Shown here piece by piece: positions 7,757 to 16,256 of a stretch of DNA of 64,000 nt; the first letter of the stretch is position 1, and every line of letters begins with the position of its first letter. A program made the translations under genes and the position numbers. The notes below the pieces were generated by a model that was given only the letters and a program-made list of their open reading frames with translations, searched no databases and was not told the DNA's origin. The stretch comes from Thalassobaculum_A sp040219615. Its GTDB lineage: Bacteria > Pseudomonadota > Alphaproteobacteria > Thalassobaculales > Thalassobaculaceae. The DNA is taken from positions 372,001 to 436,000 of the forward strand of contig NZ_JAVJSE010000010.1 of assembly GCF_040219615.1 (NCBI RefSeq), in the 5' to 3' direction.

Positions 7757-9475
7757 TCAGAACCGCTTCTTCAGCGACAGGAACACCCGGGCCCCGGGGT
7801 CCTCGGCGTCACCGGTGTCGATCGGCACCGCCAGGGTGGTGTCGACCGCGAAACCGCCGTCGAGGACGGCGCGAAATCCCAGACCGGCCGACCCGATGGT
7901 CGTGCGCCCGTCGTCGCGATCGCCGCCCCGGAACCACAAGGCCCCGTAATCGACGAAGCCGTAAACGGCGGAGGCCAGGACGATGTCGACCGGGGCACCC
8001 GTGTCGACCGCCAGTTCGAGCGACCCCAGGATCCCGGAATCGCCCGAGGCCGTACCGTTGTCGAATGCCCGGCCATAGGGCTCGCCGCCGAACGAGAGCT
8101 GGACCTCGCCCGGCAGCGGCCCGAAGGCATACTGCCCGGCGAGGCTGGCGACCAGGCCGACCCGCTCGGACAGGTCCGCGGAAAACGCCGCCCCGGCGGT
8201 CGCCGCCTGGAACTCGGTCTCCGCCGCGGTTCGGCTGGCGAGCGCCGAGCCCTCGTCCGTCGCGTCGAGCAGGTCGATCCCCTGGAGGTATTCGGCCCGC
8301 AGGTCGAGCGCCCCGATGCCGAGGTCGTGCTCGCTCGCCACGCCGGCCGAGAGCCAGCGGTAGCGGTCGCGCGACTGGGTCTGTCCGCCGATGTCGACGT
8401 CGGTGTTGCGCGCCGTGAGCGCGACATTGGTCCAGAGGCTGTGCGCAATGGTCCGCAGCACCGGGTAGGAGACGTAGACCTCGCCGGTAAAGGACGCGAC
8501 CTCCACGTCGAGGCTGTCCAGTTCGCCGCCCGGCCGCGAGCTGGCGGCGTCCAGACGGTAGCCCACATGCAGGCCGTCGCCGCCGACCGGAAGGTCCTGG
8601 GCCAACTGGCCGAACAGCAGCTCGCGCGGCTGGTTCGGGATCGTCACGCCGGTCAGCGTGGTGGATTCGAACAGCCCCAGAACATCGTTCTCCTGGTAGG
8701 TCCCGAACGCCTGGACCGGGCCGACTTCGTCGGTCCCGCGGTTGTCGAGCGAGACCCGGATCACGCGCTTCGCGAACGCGATGTCCAGGGTGAGGCTGCC
8801 CCCGTTGCCCGGAACCTCCGGGCGGCGCAGGCTCGCCTCGATGTTCATGCCGGCGATATCGCTCATCAGCAGCAGTATCCGCTCGATCCGCCTGATCCGC
8901 AGCGGCTGCATCGCGACCAGTTCGGCGATGTAGGGATCGAGGCGCCTTCGGAGGCGCGGATCGTCGCCCCTGGTCTCGACGGTTCGGATGAAGGACTGGT
9001 CGAAGACCACCACCCGGACGTCGCCGTCCGCGAGATCCTGGACCGGAACCGTCGCCACGGTCAGGATCCCGGCCGTCAGGTAGCGTTGCTCGATCCGGGC
9101 GGTCAGCGCGAACAGATCGGCGACCGGGATCTCGCGTCCCACCAGGCCGGCCCAGAGCGGCCGCAGGTCGTCCGGCGTCAGCTCGGTCGCGCCCTCGATC
9201 CTGATGTTGCGCAGCACGAAGCTGCGCTGGGCCGCCAGCTCGGCTGGAATCCGCTCCTCCAGCGTCGGGACCCGCAGGCTCGCCGAGCCTTTGACCGGCG
9301 GCGGCGAGAAGCGCTCGATGATCCGCGACTGCTCGACGACGACGTCCTCGACCACGCGGTTCTGTGCCCAGGCGGGGACGGCGGAACCGGACCAGAGCAG
9401 CAGACTCGCGCCGGCCGCGATCCACCGGATGAGCCCGGACGCCGGCCCGGCCGGCTTGCCAAGAAGGTCGATCAT
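7757..9475 (-). CDS. TpsB/ShlB/FhaC-family outer-membrane transporter
   Basis: 572 residues. A signal peptide (about 1-37, ending WSGSAVPAWA-QN) is followed by a Pro-rich linker and two POTRA-like segments, the first beginning 'SFVLRNIRIEGATELTPDDLRPLW' split by short loops. The rest is an alternating amphipathic beta-barrel ending in phenylalanine (LKKRF), the usual Omp85 terminus. This is the architecture of two-partner-secretion pores. No TpsA exoprotein lies beside it; the downstream genes are two exported serine hydrolases instead. The start at 9475 has GGCGGAG just upstream. It is divergent, across 389 bp, from an HTH-like protein of unknown family. Confidence 0.88.
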   Translation of the reverse strand: MIDLLGKPAGPASGLIRWIAAGASLLLWSGSAVPAWAQNRVVEDVVVEQSRIIERFSPPPVKGSASLRVPTLEERIPAELAAQRSFVLRNIRIEGATELTPDDLRPLWAGLVGREIPVADLFALTARIEQRYLTAGILTVATVPVQDLADGDVRVVVFDQSFIRTVETRGDDPRLRRRLDPYIAELVAMQPLRIRRIERILLLMSDIAGMNIEASLRRPEVPGNGGSLTLDIAFAKRVIRVSLDNRGTDEVGPVQAFGTYQENDVLGLFESTTLTGVTIPNQPRELLFGQLAQDLPVGGDGLHVGYRLDAASSRPGGELDSLDVEVASFTGEVYVSYPVLRTIAHSLWTNVALTARNTDVDIGGQTQSRDRYRWLSAGVASEHDLGIGALDLRAEYLQGIDLLDATDEGSALASRTAAETEFQAATAGAAFSADLSERVGLVASLAGQYAFGPLPGEVQLSFGGEPYGRAFDNGTASGDSGILGSLELAVDTGAPVDIVLASAVYGFVDYGALWFRGGDRDDGRTTIGSAGLGFRAVLDGGFAVDTTLAVPIDTGDAEDPGARVFLSLKKRF

Positions 9476-9864
9476 GTCTCCGCCTTGGCGTTCACGCGGT
9501 GGCATTCACGCGGCCGCGAGGGCGATGCCTCGCCGGCGGGCATCGACGCGACCATGGGGAAGCGGCGGCCGGCTTCGCAGCGCCGTGCCGCGTTCGATGG
9601 CGCGCGTCGCGCGCGCACCGGTTCCAGGGTTGTCCTGCGACATGGCTTCCTCCGGATTCCGGCCGGACTCCTAGCCTTGCGGATTCCGGCCTCGCGCCGA
9701 CTATGGTGGGCGCGACAGGGCCTGTCCGGTTTAGTGATTCGCTTTTTTTGGCTGTTTCCCGTAGAGATTCGTAAGTCCTTGCTGCCTTTTGCAGCGATAC
9801 CGAAGGCACACACAGGTTTCGATCCGCCGCGGTCGGGTCGGAGGAATCGTTCGTCGGGGGACGG
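9476..9864. other. 389-bp divergent intergenic region with repeats
   Basis: No convincing gene on either strand. It holds an 11-bp direct repeat GGATTCCGGCC at 9654-9664 and 9681-9691. It also holds a tight inverted repeat GACAGG-G-CCTGTC at 9714-9726, and an AT-richer stretch with a run of seven T (9743-9749). These lie between the TpsB-like gene and the divergent HTH-like protein, so they are the natural candidates for shared control. No good sigma-70 pair was found by eye. Confidence 0.6.
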
Positions 9865-10824
9865 ATGCGGCAGACGATCGACATCGCCAGAAAACTCGAG
9901 CTGACATCGATCGCCCTCGGTTGCCTGACCCGCAAGGAACTCTGCGCCGCCTTCGAGCGGGTCAATCCGAACACCGTGATGACCCTGCAGAACAGCTACA
10001 ACTGGCAGAGCGGGCGGTCTTCGCCGCGGAACTTCGGCCTGTTCGAGGACTGGGCCGGCGCCCTCGGGCTCGCCGAAGGCCCGCACTTCATCATGACGAG
10101 CAGCCTCGAGGAGTTCGCGCGGGTGCTCGGCGAACGGCTCTCCCTCCCCGACCAGCTCCTGGATTCCTTCGGTCGGCAGCCGGCGGCACCCCCGGCGCCG
10201 GAGGCCGAGGTCGCTGCCGCCTGGCGCAACGGCGCCCTGCTGCGCGGCAGCTTCATGGCGCTGTCGCTGTCCTGGTCGCCGACGCAGCGCGGGCGCCTGC
10301 TGTGCGGCAGCATCGCCTTCGACGTCCAGCCCGGCGGCGGCCTGACGGCGGACTACCGGGAAAACGTCCTGGGTCGGCTGATCGGCTTCACCGGCGGCGG
10401 CATCGAGGACGGGCGAACCGGCCAGGTGACGCTGAAATGCGACGTCAACGGCGCCAGCTTCTTCATGGCGTTCCACCTGCCGACGCTGCCCGGAAACCTG
10501 GCCGGCGGCGTGTTCGCCGGCAACGCGCTCTACGATCCGAACTCGGAGCCGACGGCATCCGCGATCCTGCTGCTGCGGAACCACCGCCTGCCGCGGGCCG
10601 AACTCGACAAGGCCGCCGACTATCGCGACCTCGACGAGGCGAGCCTGTCGGAACTGCTGGCGATGCTGGGCTACGGACGCGATCCGGGACTGGCGGCGGA
10701 ACGGGCGTTGTGCGAGCTGCTGTCCACCTCCGGCGACGCTCCCCCGATGGTTTCGGTGGCCCGGCACATGCTGGGGCCGGCCGCAGTCCTGCTGGATGCC
10801 CGCCGCACCGTGCCGCCCGAATAG
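9865..10824 (+). CDS. Uncharacterised HTH-like protein, paralogue 1
   Basis: 319 residues of no family I recognise. Residues ~15-75 read like an XRE-type helix-turn-helix: 'GCLTRKELCAAFERVNPNT', then a YNWQSGR..PRNFGLFEDWA segment. After a short Pro/Ala linker, residues ~120-230 form an alternating beta-rich domain (LSLSWSPTQRGRLLCG...). The protein at 32371-33300 has the same order and matching blocks: T[RQ]K.L.A.F..VNP.T, Y.W.Q.R..PR, FED.A..L.L. A DNA-binding plus sensor arrangement is inferred. It is divergent from the TpsB-like gene. The start at 9865 has GGGGGA just upstream; no signal peptide or membrane segment is seen. Confidence 0.8.
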   Translation: MRQTIDIARKLELTSIALGCLTRKELCAAFERVNPNTVMTLQNSYNWQSGRSSPRNFGLFEDWAGALGLAEGPHFIMTSSLEEFARVLGERLSLPDQLLDSFGRQPAAPPAPEAEVAAAWRNGALLRGSFMALSLSWSPTQRGRLLCGSIAFDVQPGGGLTADYRENVLGRLIGFTGGGIEDGRTGQVTLKCDVNGASFFMAFHLPTLPGNLAGGVFAGNALYDPNSEPTASAILLLRNHRLPRAELDKAADYRDLDEASLSELLAMLGYGRDPGLAAERALCELLSTSGDAPPMVSVARHMLGPAAVLLDARRTVPPE

Positions 10825-10910
10825 CTCGGCCCGGCCGGATTGCAGCCCGGAACGCATCGTCGGGCGGGACGTTGCCGTACCGTCGATCGGCAATTGTTCA
10901 GGAGGGACTG

Positions 10911-11099
10911 ATGGGAATCGAGGTGAGCGGCCTGTTCGGGCTGATCCTGCTGGCGCTGGATATCTGGGCGATCGTCAGCGTCGTCGGCAGTTCCGCTTCC
11001 ACCGGCGGCAAGGTCCTGTGGATCCTGCTGATCCTGATCCTGCCCGTGCTGGGCCTGCTCATCTGGCTGTTCGCCGGGCCGCGGCCGGTCCGGGCGTGA
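10911..11099 (+). CDS. Small two-helix membrane protein, PLDc_N-like
   Basis: 62 residues. Two hydrophobic helices (about 8-27 and 36-55) flank 'GSSASTGGKVLWILLILILP', the pattern of the phospholipase D nuclease N-terminal (PLDc_N) small membrane domain found free-standing in many bacteria. A strong GGAGGGA site eight bases upstream fixes the start. It lies 86 bp after the HTH-like protein on the same strand and converges on the peroxiredoxin gene. Its function is unknown. Confidence 0.82.
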   Translation: MGIEVSGLFGLILLALDIWAIVSVVGSSASTGGKVLWILLILILPVLGLLIWLFAGPRPVRA

Positions 11100-11162
11100 C
11101 CGGACCGGCCGGGCCGGGAATTGCCCGCGAACGGAACCCTTCCCCGGCGAGATCGCCTCAGG

Positions 11163-11795
11163 TCACTTCGGCTGCGGGACGTAGCGCAGATACGGCTTTT
11201 CGGTCCGCCAGCCGCCGGGGAACTTCGCCTTGGCGGCCTCGTCGTTCAGCGACGGCACGATGATGCACTCGCCGCCCTGCTGCCAGTTCACCGGCGTCGC
11301 CACCGAGTGCTTGGCGGTGAGCTGCAGCGAGTCGACCACGCGCAGTACCTCGTCGAAATTGCGGCCGGTGCTGGCCGGGTAGGTCAGGGTCAGCTTGATC
11401 TTCTTGTCCGGACCGATCACGAACACCGTCCGCACGGTCAGGCTGTCCAGCGCGTTCGGGTGGATCATGCCGTACAGGGTGGCGACCTTGCGGTCCTGGT
11501 CGCCGACGATCGGATAGTTCGGCAGAATGCCCTGGGTATCCTGGATGTCCTTCACCCAGACATGGTGGTCGGAGACCGGATCGACGCTGACCGCCAGGAT
11601 CTTGACGTTCCGCTTGTCGAACTCCGGCTTCAGCTTGGCCATGTAGCCGAGCTCGGTGGTGCAGACCGGCGTGAAGTCCTTCGGATGCGAGAACAGGATG
11701 CACCAGCCGTCGCCGATCCACTCGTGGAAGTTGATCGTACCTTCGGTGGTGTCGGCGGTGAAATCCGGGGCGGTATCGCCGAGTTGGAGAGCCAT
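11163..11795 (-). CDS. Peroxiredoxin, Prx6/1-Cys type
   Basis: 210 residues. The peroxidatic cysteine is C45 in 'HPKDFTPVCTTELG', followed by the long C-terminal region with 'SVDPVSDHHVWVKDI' and 'YPASTGRNFDEVLRVVDSLQ' that marks the Prx6 class. Length is normal for that class. It reduces hydrogen peroxide and organic hydroperoxides in the cytoplasm. The start at 11795 is backed by GGAGGAAG. It is divergent from the PhoD-like gene across 178 bp, so its promoter must lie there. A few further cysteines are present (for example in GGECIIV), but the 1-Cys arrangement is the best reading. Confidence 0.93.
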   Translation of the reverse strand: MALQLGDTAPDFTADTTEGTINFHEWIGDGWCILFSHPKDFTPVCTTELGYMAKLKPEFDKRNVKILAVSVDPVSDHHVWVKDIQDTQGILPNYPIVGDQDRKVATLYGMIHPNALDSLTVRTVFVIGPDKKIKLTLTYPASTGRNFDEVLRVVDSLQLTAKHSVATPVNWQQGGECIIVPSLNDEAAKAKFPGGWRTEKPYLRYVPQPK

Positions 11796-11973
11796 GGATC
11801 TTCCTCCCATGCAGTTGGTGGGGCTGTGAGACCAATCGAAAATGAAGCGCGCAGCCTAACGCTCTTCGCGCGACAGAACACCTGTTTCCGTCGTCCCGTC
11901 GGATATACCGAACAGGTGCCGCCGCCGCCAGGATCGCGCCTGGCCACCCGGTGCGACTCGGGCCGGCGCAACC

Positions 11974-13395
11974 ATGGCTGAACACCCCACGGTCGGCCCG
12001 ATCCTGTTCGCCCGCGGCTGCGACCGACGGGCCTTCCAGCTGGCCGCACTGCTGGTCACCGGGGACCGCGAGGCGGCGCCGGTACTGATCCCGGACGGCG
12101 CCGACCCGGTTCCGCCGGTCCGGCTGGACGGCCGGTTCGGGCGGATCGTCTGGCGCTACGACTTCGCGCTGCCGGCACGGGCGGATGCGACCTATCGCCT
12201 CGGTCCGCAGGTGTTTCCGGTGGCGGCCGACCTGTCCGGCGACCTGCGCATCGCCTTCGTCTCCTGCAACGGCCAGGAGAACGGCGACCTGCGCCGCCCG
12301 GTCGACGAGCGCAACGCCATGTGGGAGCGCCTGGCCCGCGAGAACGCCAGCCGCCCGTTCGGCCTGCTGCTGCAGGGCGGCGACCAGCTCTATGCCGACG
12401 AGGTGCTCGACGCCGACCCCGGGCTGCGGCGGTGGTGGAACGCTCCGGTCCGGGACAAGGACCGGCACCCCTACACCGTCGCGATGCGGGAGACCGCCGA
12501 GCGCTTCTACTTCGAACGCTATCTGGCGCTGTTCGAACAGCCGGGGATCGCCGCGCTGTGCGCCCGGGTGCCGTCGCTGATGATGTGGGACGACCACGAC
12601 ATCGTCGACGGCTGGGGCAGCCACCCGTCGCGAACCCTGGACAGCCCGGTCGGCCGCGGCCTGTTCGCCGCCGCGCGCGCGGCTTTCGCGCTGTTCCAGC
12701 TGGCGCGGTCGCCCGACGAGGCCGATGCCATGGGCGGCACCCTCGGCTATGGCGCGGCGTTCCCCGGATTCACCGTGGTCGCCCCGGACCTGCGGTCGGA
12801 GCGCCGGCCGGACCGGGTCATGGGACCGGCCGGCTGGGCCGCGCTCGAGGGCTGGCTGGCGACGGCGAGCGACGGCGAGCGGCTTCTGCTGATGTCGACC
12901 GTGCCGCTGCTCGGACCGCGGCTGAGCTGGGTCGAGTGGCTGATCGGAGCGCTGCCCGGAATCGCCAAGTACAAGGACGACCTGCGGGACCAGTGGCAGA
13001 GCCGCAGTCACCGCGCCGAGTGGCGCCGGCTGCTGCGGACCCTGGAGCGCGAGGCGGTCGAGCGCGGCCGCGGCGTGACGGCGCTGTCCGGCGAGATCCA
13101 TCTGGCGACGCGCGGCGAAATGGCGTTCGGCGACGGCAGCGTCCTGCACCAGCTGGTCGCCTCGGGGATCGCCCATCCCGCACCGCCGGCCGGCTATTCC
13201 GCCGGCCTCGGCCTGCTGGCCGCCCTCGGCGAGGATCCGCTCGAGAACCGGCCGATCCGGCTTCGGCCGTTGCCGGGCCGGCGATGGATCTACACCGGTC
13301 AACGCAACTACCTGGTGCTGGAACGCACCGGCACCGCCTGGACGGCCTGCTGGGAACTGGAGCACGACGGCCGGACCCCGGCACTCGCGCTCTGA
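11974..13395 (+). CDS. PhoD-like metallophosphatase
   Basis: 473 residues of the PhoD alkaline phosphatase/phosphodiesterase superfamily. Metal and phosphate-binding blocks appear in order: SCNGQ (near 93), 'LLLQGGDQLYADEV' (near 130), 'MMWDDHDIVDGWGSH' (near 205) and 'ALSGEIHLATRG' (near 370). No signal peptide is evident, unlike secreted PhoD, so a cytoplasmic or membrane-edge role is possible. The preceding ~90 residues form a beta-rich domain. It stands alone between a divergent peroxiredoxin and the b561 fusion gene. The substrate is not predictable. Confidence 0.87.
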   Translation: MAEHPTVGPILFARGCDRRAFQLAALLVTGDREAAPVLIPDGADPVPPVRLDGRFGRIVWRYDFALPARADATYRLGPQVFPVAADLSGDLRIAFVSCNGQENGDLRRPVDERNAMWERLARENASRPFGLLLQGGDQLYADEVLDADPGLRRWWNAPVRDKDRHPYTVAMRETAERFYFERYLALFEQPGIAALCARVPSLMMWDDHDIVDGWGSHPSRTLDSPVGRGLFAAARAAFALFQLARSPDEADAMGGTLGYGAAFPGFTVVAPDLRSERRPDRVMGPAGWAALEGWLATASDGERLLLMSTVPLLGPRLSWVEWLIGALPGIAKYKDDLRDQWQSRSHRAEWRRLLRTLEREAVERGRGVTALSGEIHLATRGEMAFGDGSVLHQLVASGIAHPAPPAGYSAGLGLLAALGEDPLENRPIRLRPLPGRRWIYTGQRNYLVLERTGTAWTACWELEHDGRTPALAL

Positions 13396-13575
13396 ACCGC
13401 CGGCCCACGCCCGAAGAACCCGATTGCCAAGGCCCCGATCTGGCCCGAATGTAATGGCGGATCCGTCACTGCGGGAGGGTGGCGTGTCCGACGGTCAGGG
13501 TCGTGCATCACCTGGGTGTTCGACCGCCGCCCACTCCCTGGGGCGTCGGGTATCAACGACGCAACGGAGAGAACC

Positions 13576-15129
13576 ATGCGCCCGACGCAGGCCGATGGCG
13601 CCGCGGAGTCCTATGACGCCGTCAGCATCGCCTTCCATTGGATAACCTTCCTGCTTGTCCTGGCAATGTTCGCGCTGGCCCTCGCGCCGGGCGTGGTGAA
13701 GGGGTCGATCGAGCTGCACAAGTCGCTCGGGTTCGCGGTCTTCGCGCTGGTCGTCCTGCGGATTCTGTGGCGCGCTCTTCGCGGCCGGGCGCCGGACCAC
13801 GGCACCGCCGAACCGATCCTGCTGCGGCTCGGCGCCAAGGCGGCCCACATGGCGCTCTACGCCCTGTTGCTCACCGCACCGGTCCTGGGCTGGCTCTACC
13901 TCGAGGCCAAGGCCATCGACGTGCATCCGTTCGGGATCTCCTGGATCGAGATGCCGAGCGTCATCTACTACGACCGGCCGCTCGCCATGGCGATCTACGG
14001 CTGGAAGCAGGTCGTCGTGTACGCCCTCCTGGCGCTGATCCTGCTGCACGCCGCGGCGGCGATCGTCTACCATTCGATCATCCGCAAGGACGCCGTGCTG
14101 CACTCGATCCTGCCACGGCGCTGGCGCGGCGGGGTCGCCGTGCTGGCGGCGCTGGTGGTCTTCGCCCCCGGCTCCGGGCGCGCCGAGACCTCGTTCGACG
14201 TCAACGCCTTCGCCGCGGGACTGGGGGCATCGCTCGCGAAGTCCTGCCCGATGGCCGATCCGGGCGACATCGCCGCGCACGACGCCTGCCGCCGTGGCAT
14301 CGGCACCGGGATCGAGGCCGGCATGCGGACCGATTTCATCCTGTTCGGCGGGCAGCAGTCGACCAAGCACTGGCTGAAGGACAAGAAGACCTCGGTGTTC
14401 CGGGGCGACTTGTTCCAGGACATGTACATGTCGCTCTACATGTATACGGGCAAGGTCCGGGTCCAGCAGGCCCCGGACGGCCTGACCACGGTCGGCGTGC
14501 AGGCCTACTTCCGCAACAAGCTGCCGGCCGGACGCTATCCCTACCCGTTCTGGCACGCCCCGGCGAAGTGGCTGGCCTACGAGAAGGCGAACGAGATCCG
14601 GTTCCGCATGAACAACGACGGCAAGGTGGTGTTCGCCTATCGCGCCGACGTCGGCTCGGACGAGAACCGCGGGCCCTACGAGCATGTCGAGCACCCGTAC
14701 TTCCTGGGCGAATGGATGTGGCGCGACAACAGCGGCGGCGCGCAGCCGGTCGTCACGCTGTTTTCGGAGATGTACAGCCAGGACAACCCGAATCTTGCCG
14801 CCCTCGACGACAGCTACCGCAAGATGGCGATCAATTTCCGGGACGCCGACTGCACGGTCTGCCATCAGCCGGAGGGCCATCGGAAGATGAACAAGCTGAC
14901 CCTGCTGCAGACCCCCTATCATGCCGCAGCGGCGATCGACGCGGTGCTCGACGAGGTGCGGGCGGACAAGATGCCGGTGGACGACTACGACGACCCGAAG
15001 TCGATCGACACGAAGTTGAAGGCCGAACTGCTGAAGAACGGCGAGGCGTTCAAGCAGATGCTCGCGACCGCCGATGCCTGGGAGCGGTCCAACAACCGGC
15101 CGAAGGCGAGACCCGCCTCGGGCCACTGA
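13576..15129 (+). CDS. Cytochrome b561 - cytochrome c fusion protein
   Basis: 517 residues. The N-terminal ~180 residues form a four-helix cytochrome b561 domain, with conserved histidines in 'SIAFHWITF', 'ELHKSLGF', 'KAAHMALYALL' and 'LLHAAAAIVYH'. A second hydrophobic stretch ending GSGRAETS then leads into a ~300-residue region placed outside the membrane by inference. That region has one c-type haem site, C426-TV-C429-H430 (DCTVCHQ). The usual stand-alone b561 protein is about 180 residues, so the C-terminal half is an added domain. The start at 13576 has GGAGAG. A membrane-to-periplasm electron route is inferred. Confidence 0.84.
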   Translation: MRPTQADGAAESYDAVSIAFHWITFLLVLAMFALALAPGVVKGSIELHKSLGFAVFALVVLRILWRALRGRAPDHGTAEPILLRLGAKAAHMALYALLLTAPVLGWLYLEAKAIDVHPFGISWIEMPSVIYYDRPLAMAIYGWKQVVVYALLALILLHAAAAIVYHSIIRKDAVLHSILPRRWRGGVAVLAALVVFAPGSGRAETSFDVNAFAAGLGASLAKSCPMADPGDIAAHDACRRGIGTGIEAGMRTDFILFGGQQSTKHWLKDKKTSVFRGDLFQDMYMSLYMYTGKVRVQQAPDGLTTVGVQAYFRNKLPAGRYPYPFWHAPAKWLAYEKANEIRFRMNNDGKVVFAYRADVGSDENRGPYEHVEHPYFLGEWMWRDNSGGAQPVVTLFSEMYSQDNPNLAALDDSYRKMAINFRDADCTVCHQPEGHRKMNKLTLLQTPYHAAAAIDAVLDEVRADKMPVDDYDDPKSIDTKLKAELLKNGEAFKQMLATADAWERSNNRPKARPASGH

Positions 15130-15194
15130 CGGAAGACGCCCGGCCGGCTTGCCACGGCGGCAACGGCCGGGCTATCGACGGGGTTCCCGCCGCG

Positions 15195-16247
15195 ATGTCC
15201 CGATCGGATCAGTCCGTGCCGCGCTACAGCCCCGCCGACCTCACCGACCTCATCGCCCGCGTCTTCGAGAACAGCCGGGTGGCGCCCGCCATCGCCCGGA
15301 TGGTGGCCGAGGCCCTGGTCCGGGCCGAGGCCGACGGCATCTCCAGCCACGGTGTCGCCCGGGTGCCGCCCTACGCCGAGCAGGCGATGAACGGCAAGGT
15401 CGACGGCTTCGCCGAGCCGACGGTGACCCGCACCGCGGCCGCCGTGCTGGACATCGATTCCCGGATCGGCTTCGCGTTCCCGGCGATCCGGCTCGGCCTG
15501 GAGACCGCCGCCGGCATCGTCGGCGAGACCGGGATCGTCGCCATCGGCATCAAGCACAGCCACCATTTCGGGGTCGCCGGCCACCATGTCGAGGACGCCG
15601 CCAGCCGGGGGCTGATGGCGCTCGCCTTCTCCAACACCCCGGCGGCGATCGCGCCCTGGGGCGGGGCGACGGCGCTGTACGGCACCAACCCGATCGCCTT
15701 CGCCTGCCCGCGCGCCGACGGCCCGGACGGCGGGAAGCGCCCGCCCCTGGTGATCGACCTGTCGGTGTCGACGGTGGCCCGCGGCAAGGTGGTGCTGGCC
15801 GCCAAGGCCGGCGAGCCGATCCCCGACGACTGGGCGCTCGATGCCGACGGCCGGGTCACCACCGACCCCAAGGTCGCGCTGGTCGGCTCGATGGCGCCGC
15901 TCGGCGGCCGCACCGCCGGCGCCAAGGGCGCGGCCCTCGGCCTGATGGTCGAACTGCTGTGCGGGGCGCTCACCGGCTCGAACTTCGGCTACCAGGGCTC
16001 GTCCTTCTTCGAGCCGACCGGTGCGCCGCCGTCGATCGGCCACCTGATCCTGGTGATCGACCCCGCGGCCTTCGGCGGCGGTGCCGGCACCGCCGCCCGT
16101 GCCGAGGAGATGTTCGCGGAGATCCTCAAGCAGCCCGGCACACGGCTGCCGGGCGACAGCCGCCTCGCCAGGCGGGCCGCCGCGCCGCAGGGAATCGTGA
16201 TCCCCGACGCCCTGGCCGCCGAGATCGAGCAGCGCGCCGCAGGCTGA
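15195..16247 (+). CDS. Malate/L-lactate dehydrogenase family oxidoreductase
   Basis: 350 residues of the Ldh/MdH2 NAD(P)-dependent family, which is unrelated to Rossmann-type malate dehydrogenase. Family blocks seen: 'EADGISSHGVARVP' (near 40), 'GIKHSHHFGVAGHHVE' (near 115) with the catalytic His region, 'PWGGATALYGTNPIAFACP' and 'KGAALGLMVELLCGALTG'. Relatives reduce or oxidise 2-hydroxy acids such as malate, ureidoglycolate or sulfolactate; the exact substrate is unknown. The frame is open further upstream, but homology starts at 15195. It converges on the HtrA-like gene with 9 bp between stops. Confidence 0.9.
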   Translation: MSRSDQSVPRYSPADLTDLIARVFENSRVAPAIARMVAEALVRAEADGISSHGVARVPPYAEQAMNGKVDGFAEPTVTRTAAAVLDIDSRIGFAFPAIRLGLETAAGIVGETGIVAIGIKHSHHFGVAGHHVEDAASRGLMALAFSNTPAAIAPWGGATALYGTNPIAFACPRADGPDGGKRPPLVIDLSVSTVARGKVVLAAKAGEPIPDDWALDADGRVTTDPKVALVGSMAPLGGRTAGAKGAALGLMVELLCGALTGSNFGYQGSSFFEPTGAPPSIGHLILVIDPAAFGGGAGTAARAEEMFAEILKQPGTRLPGDSRLARRAAAPQGIVIPDALAAEIEQRAAG

Positions 16248-16256
16248 CCGGTCGGG

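Noticed and set aside
9714..9749. Stem GACAGG-G-CCTGTC plus a T-run as an intrinsic terminator
   Set aside because: The loop would be one base, the T-run is 16 bases away, and the site lies between two divergent genes where no transcript needs to end.
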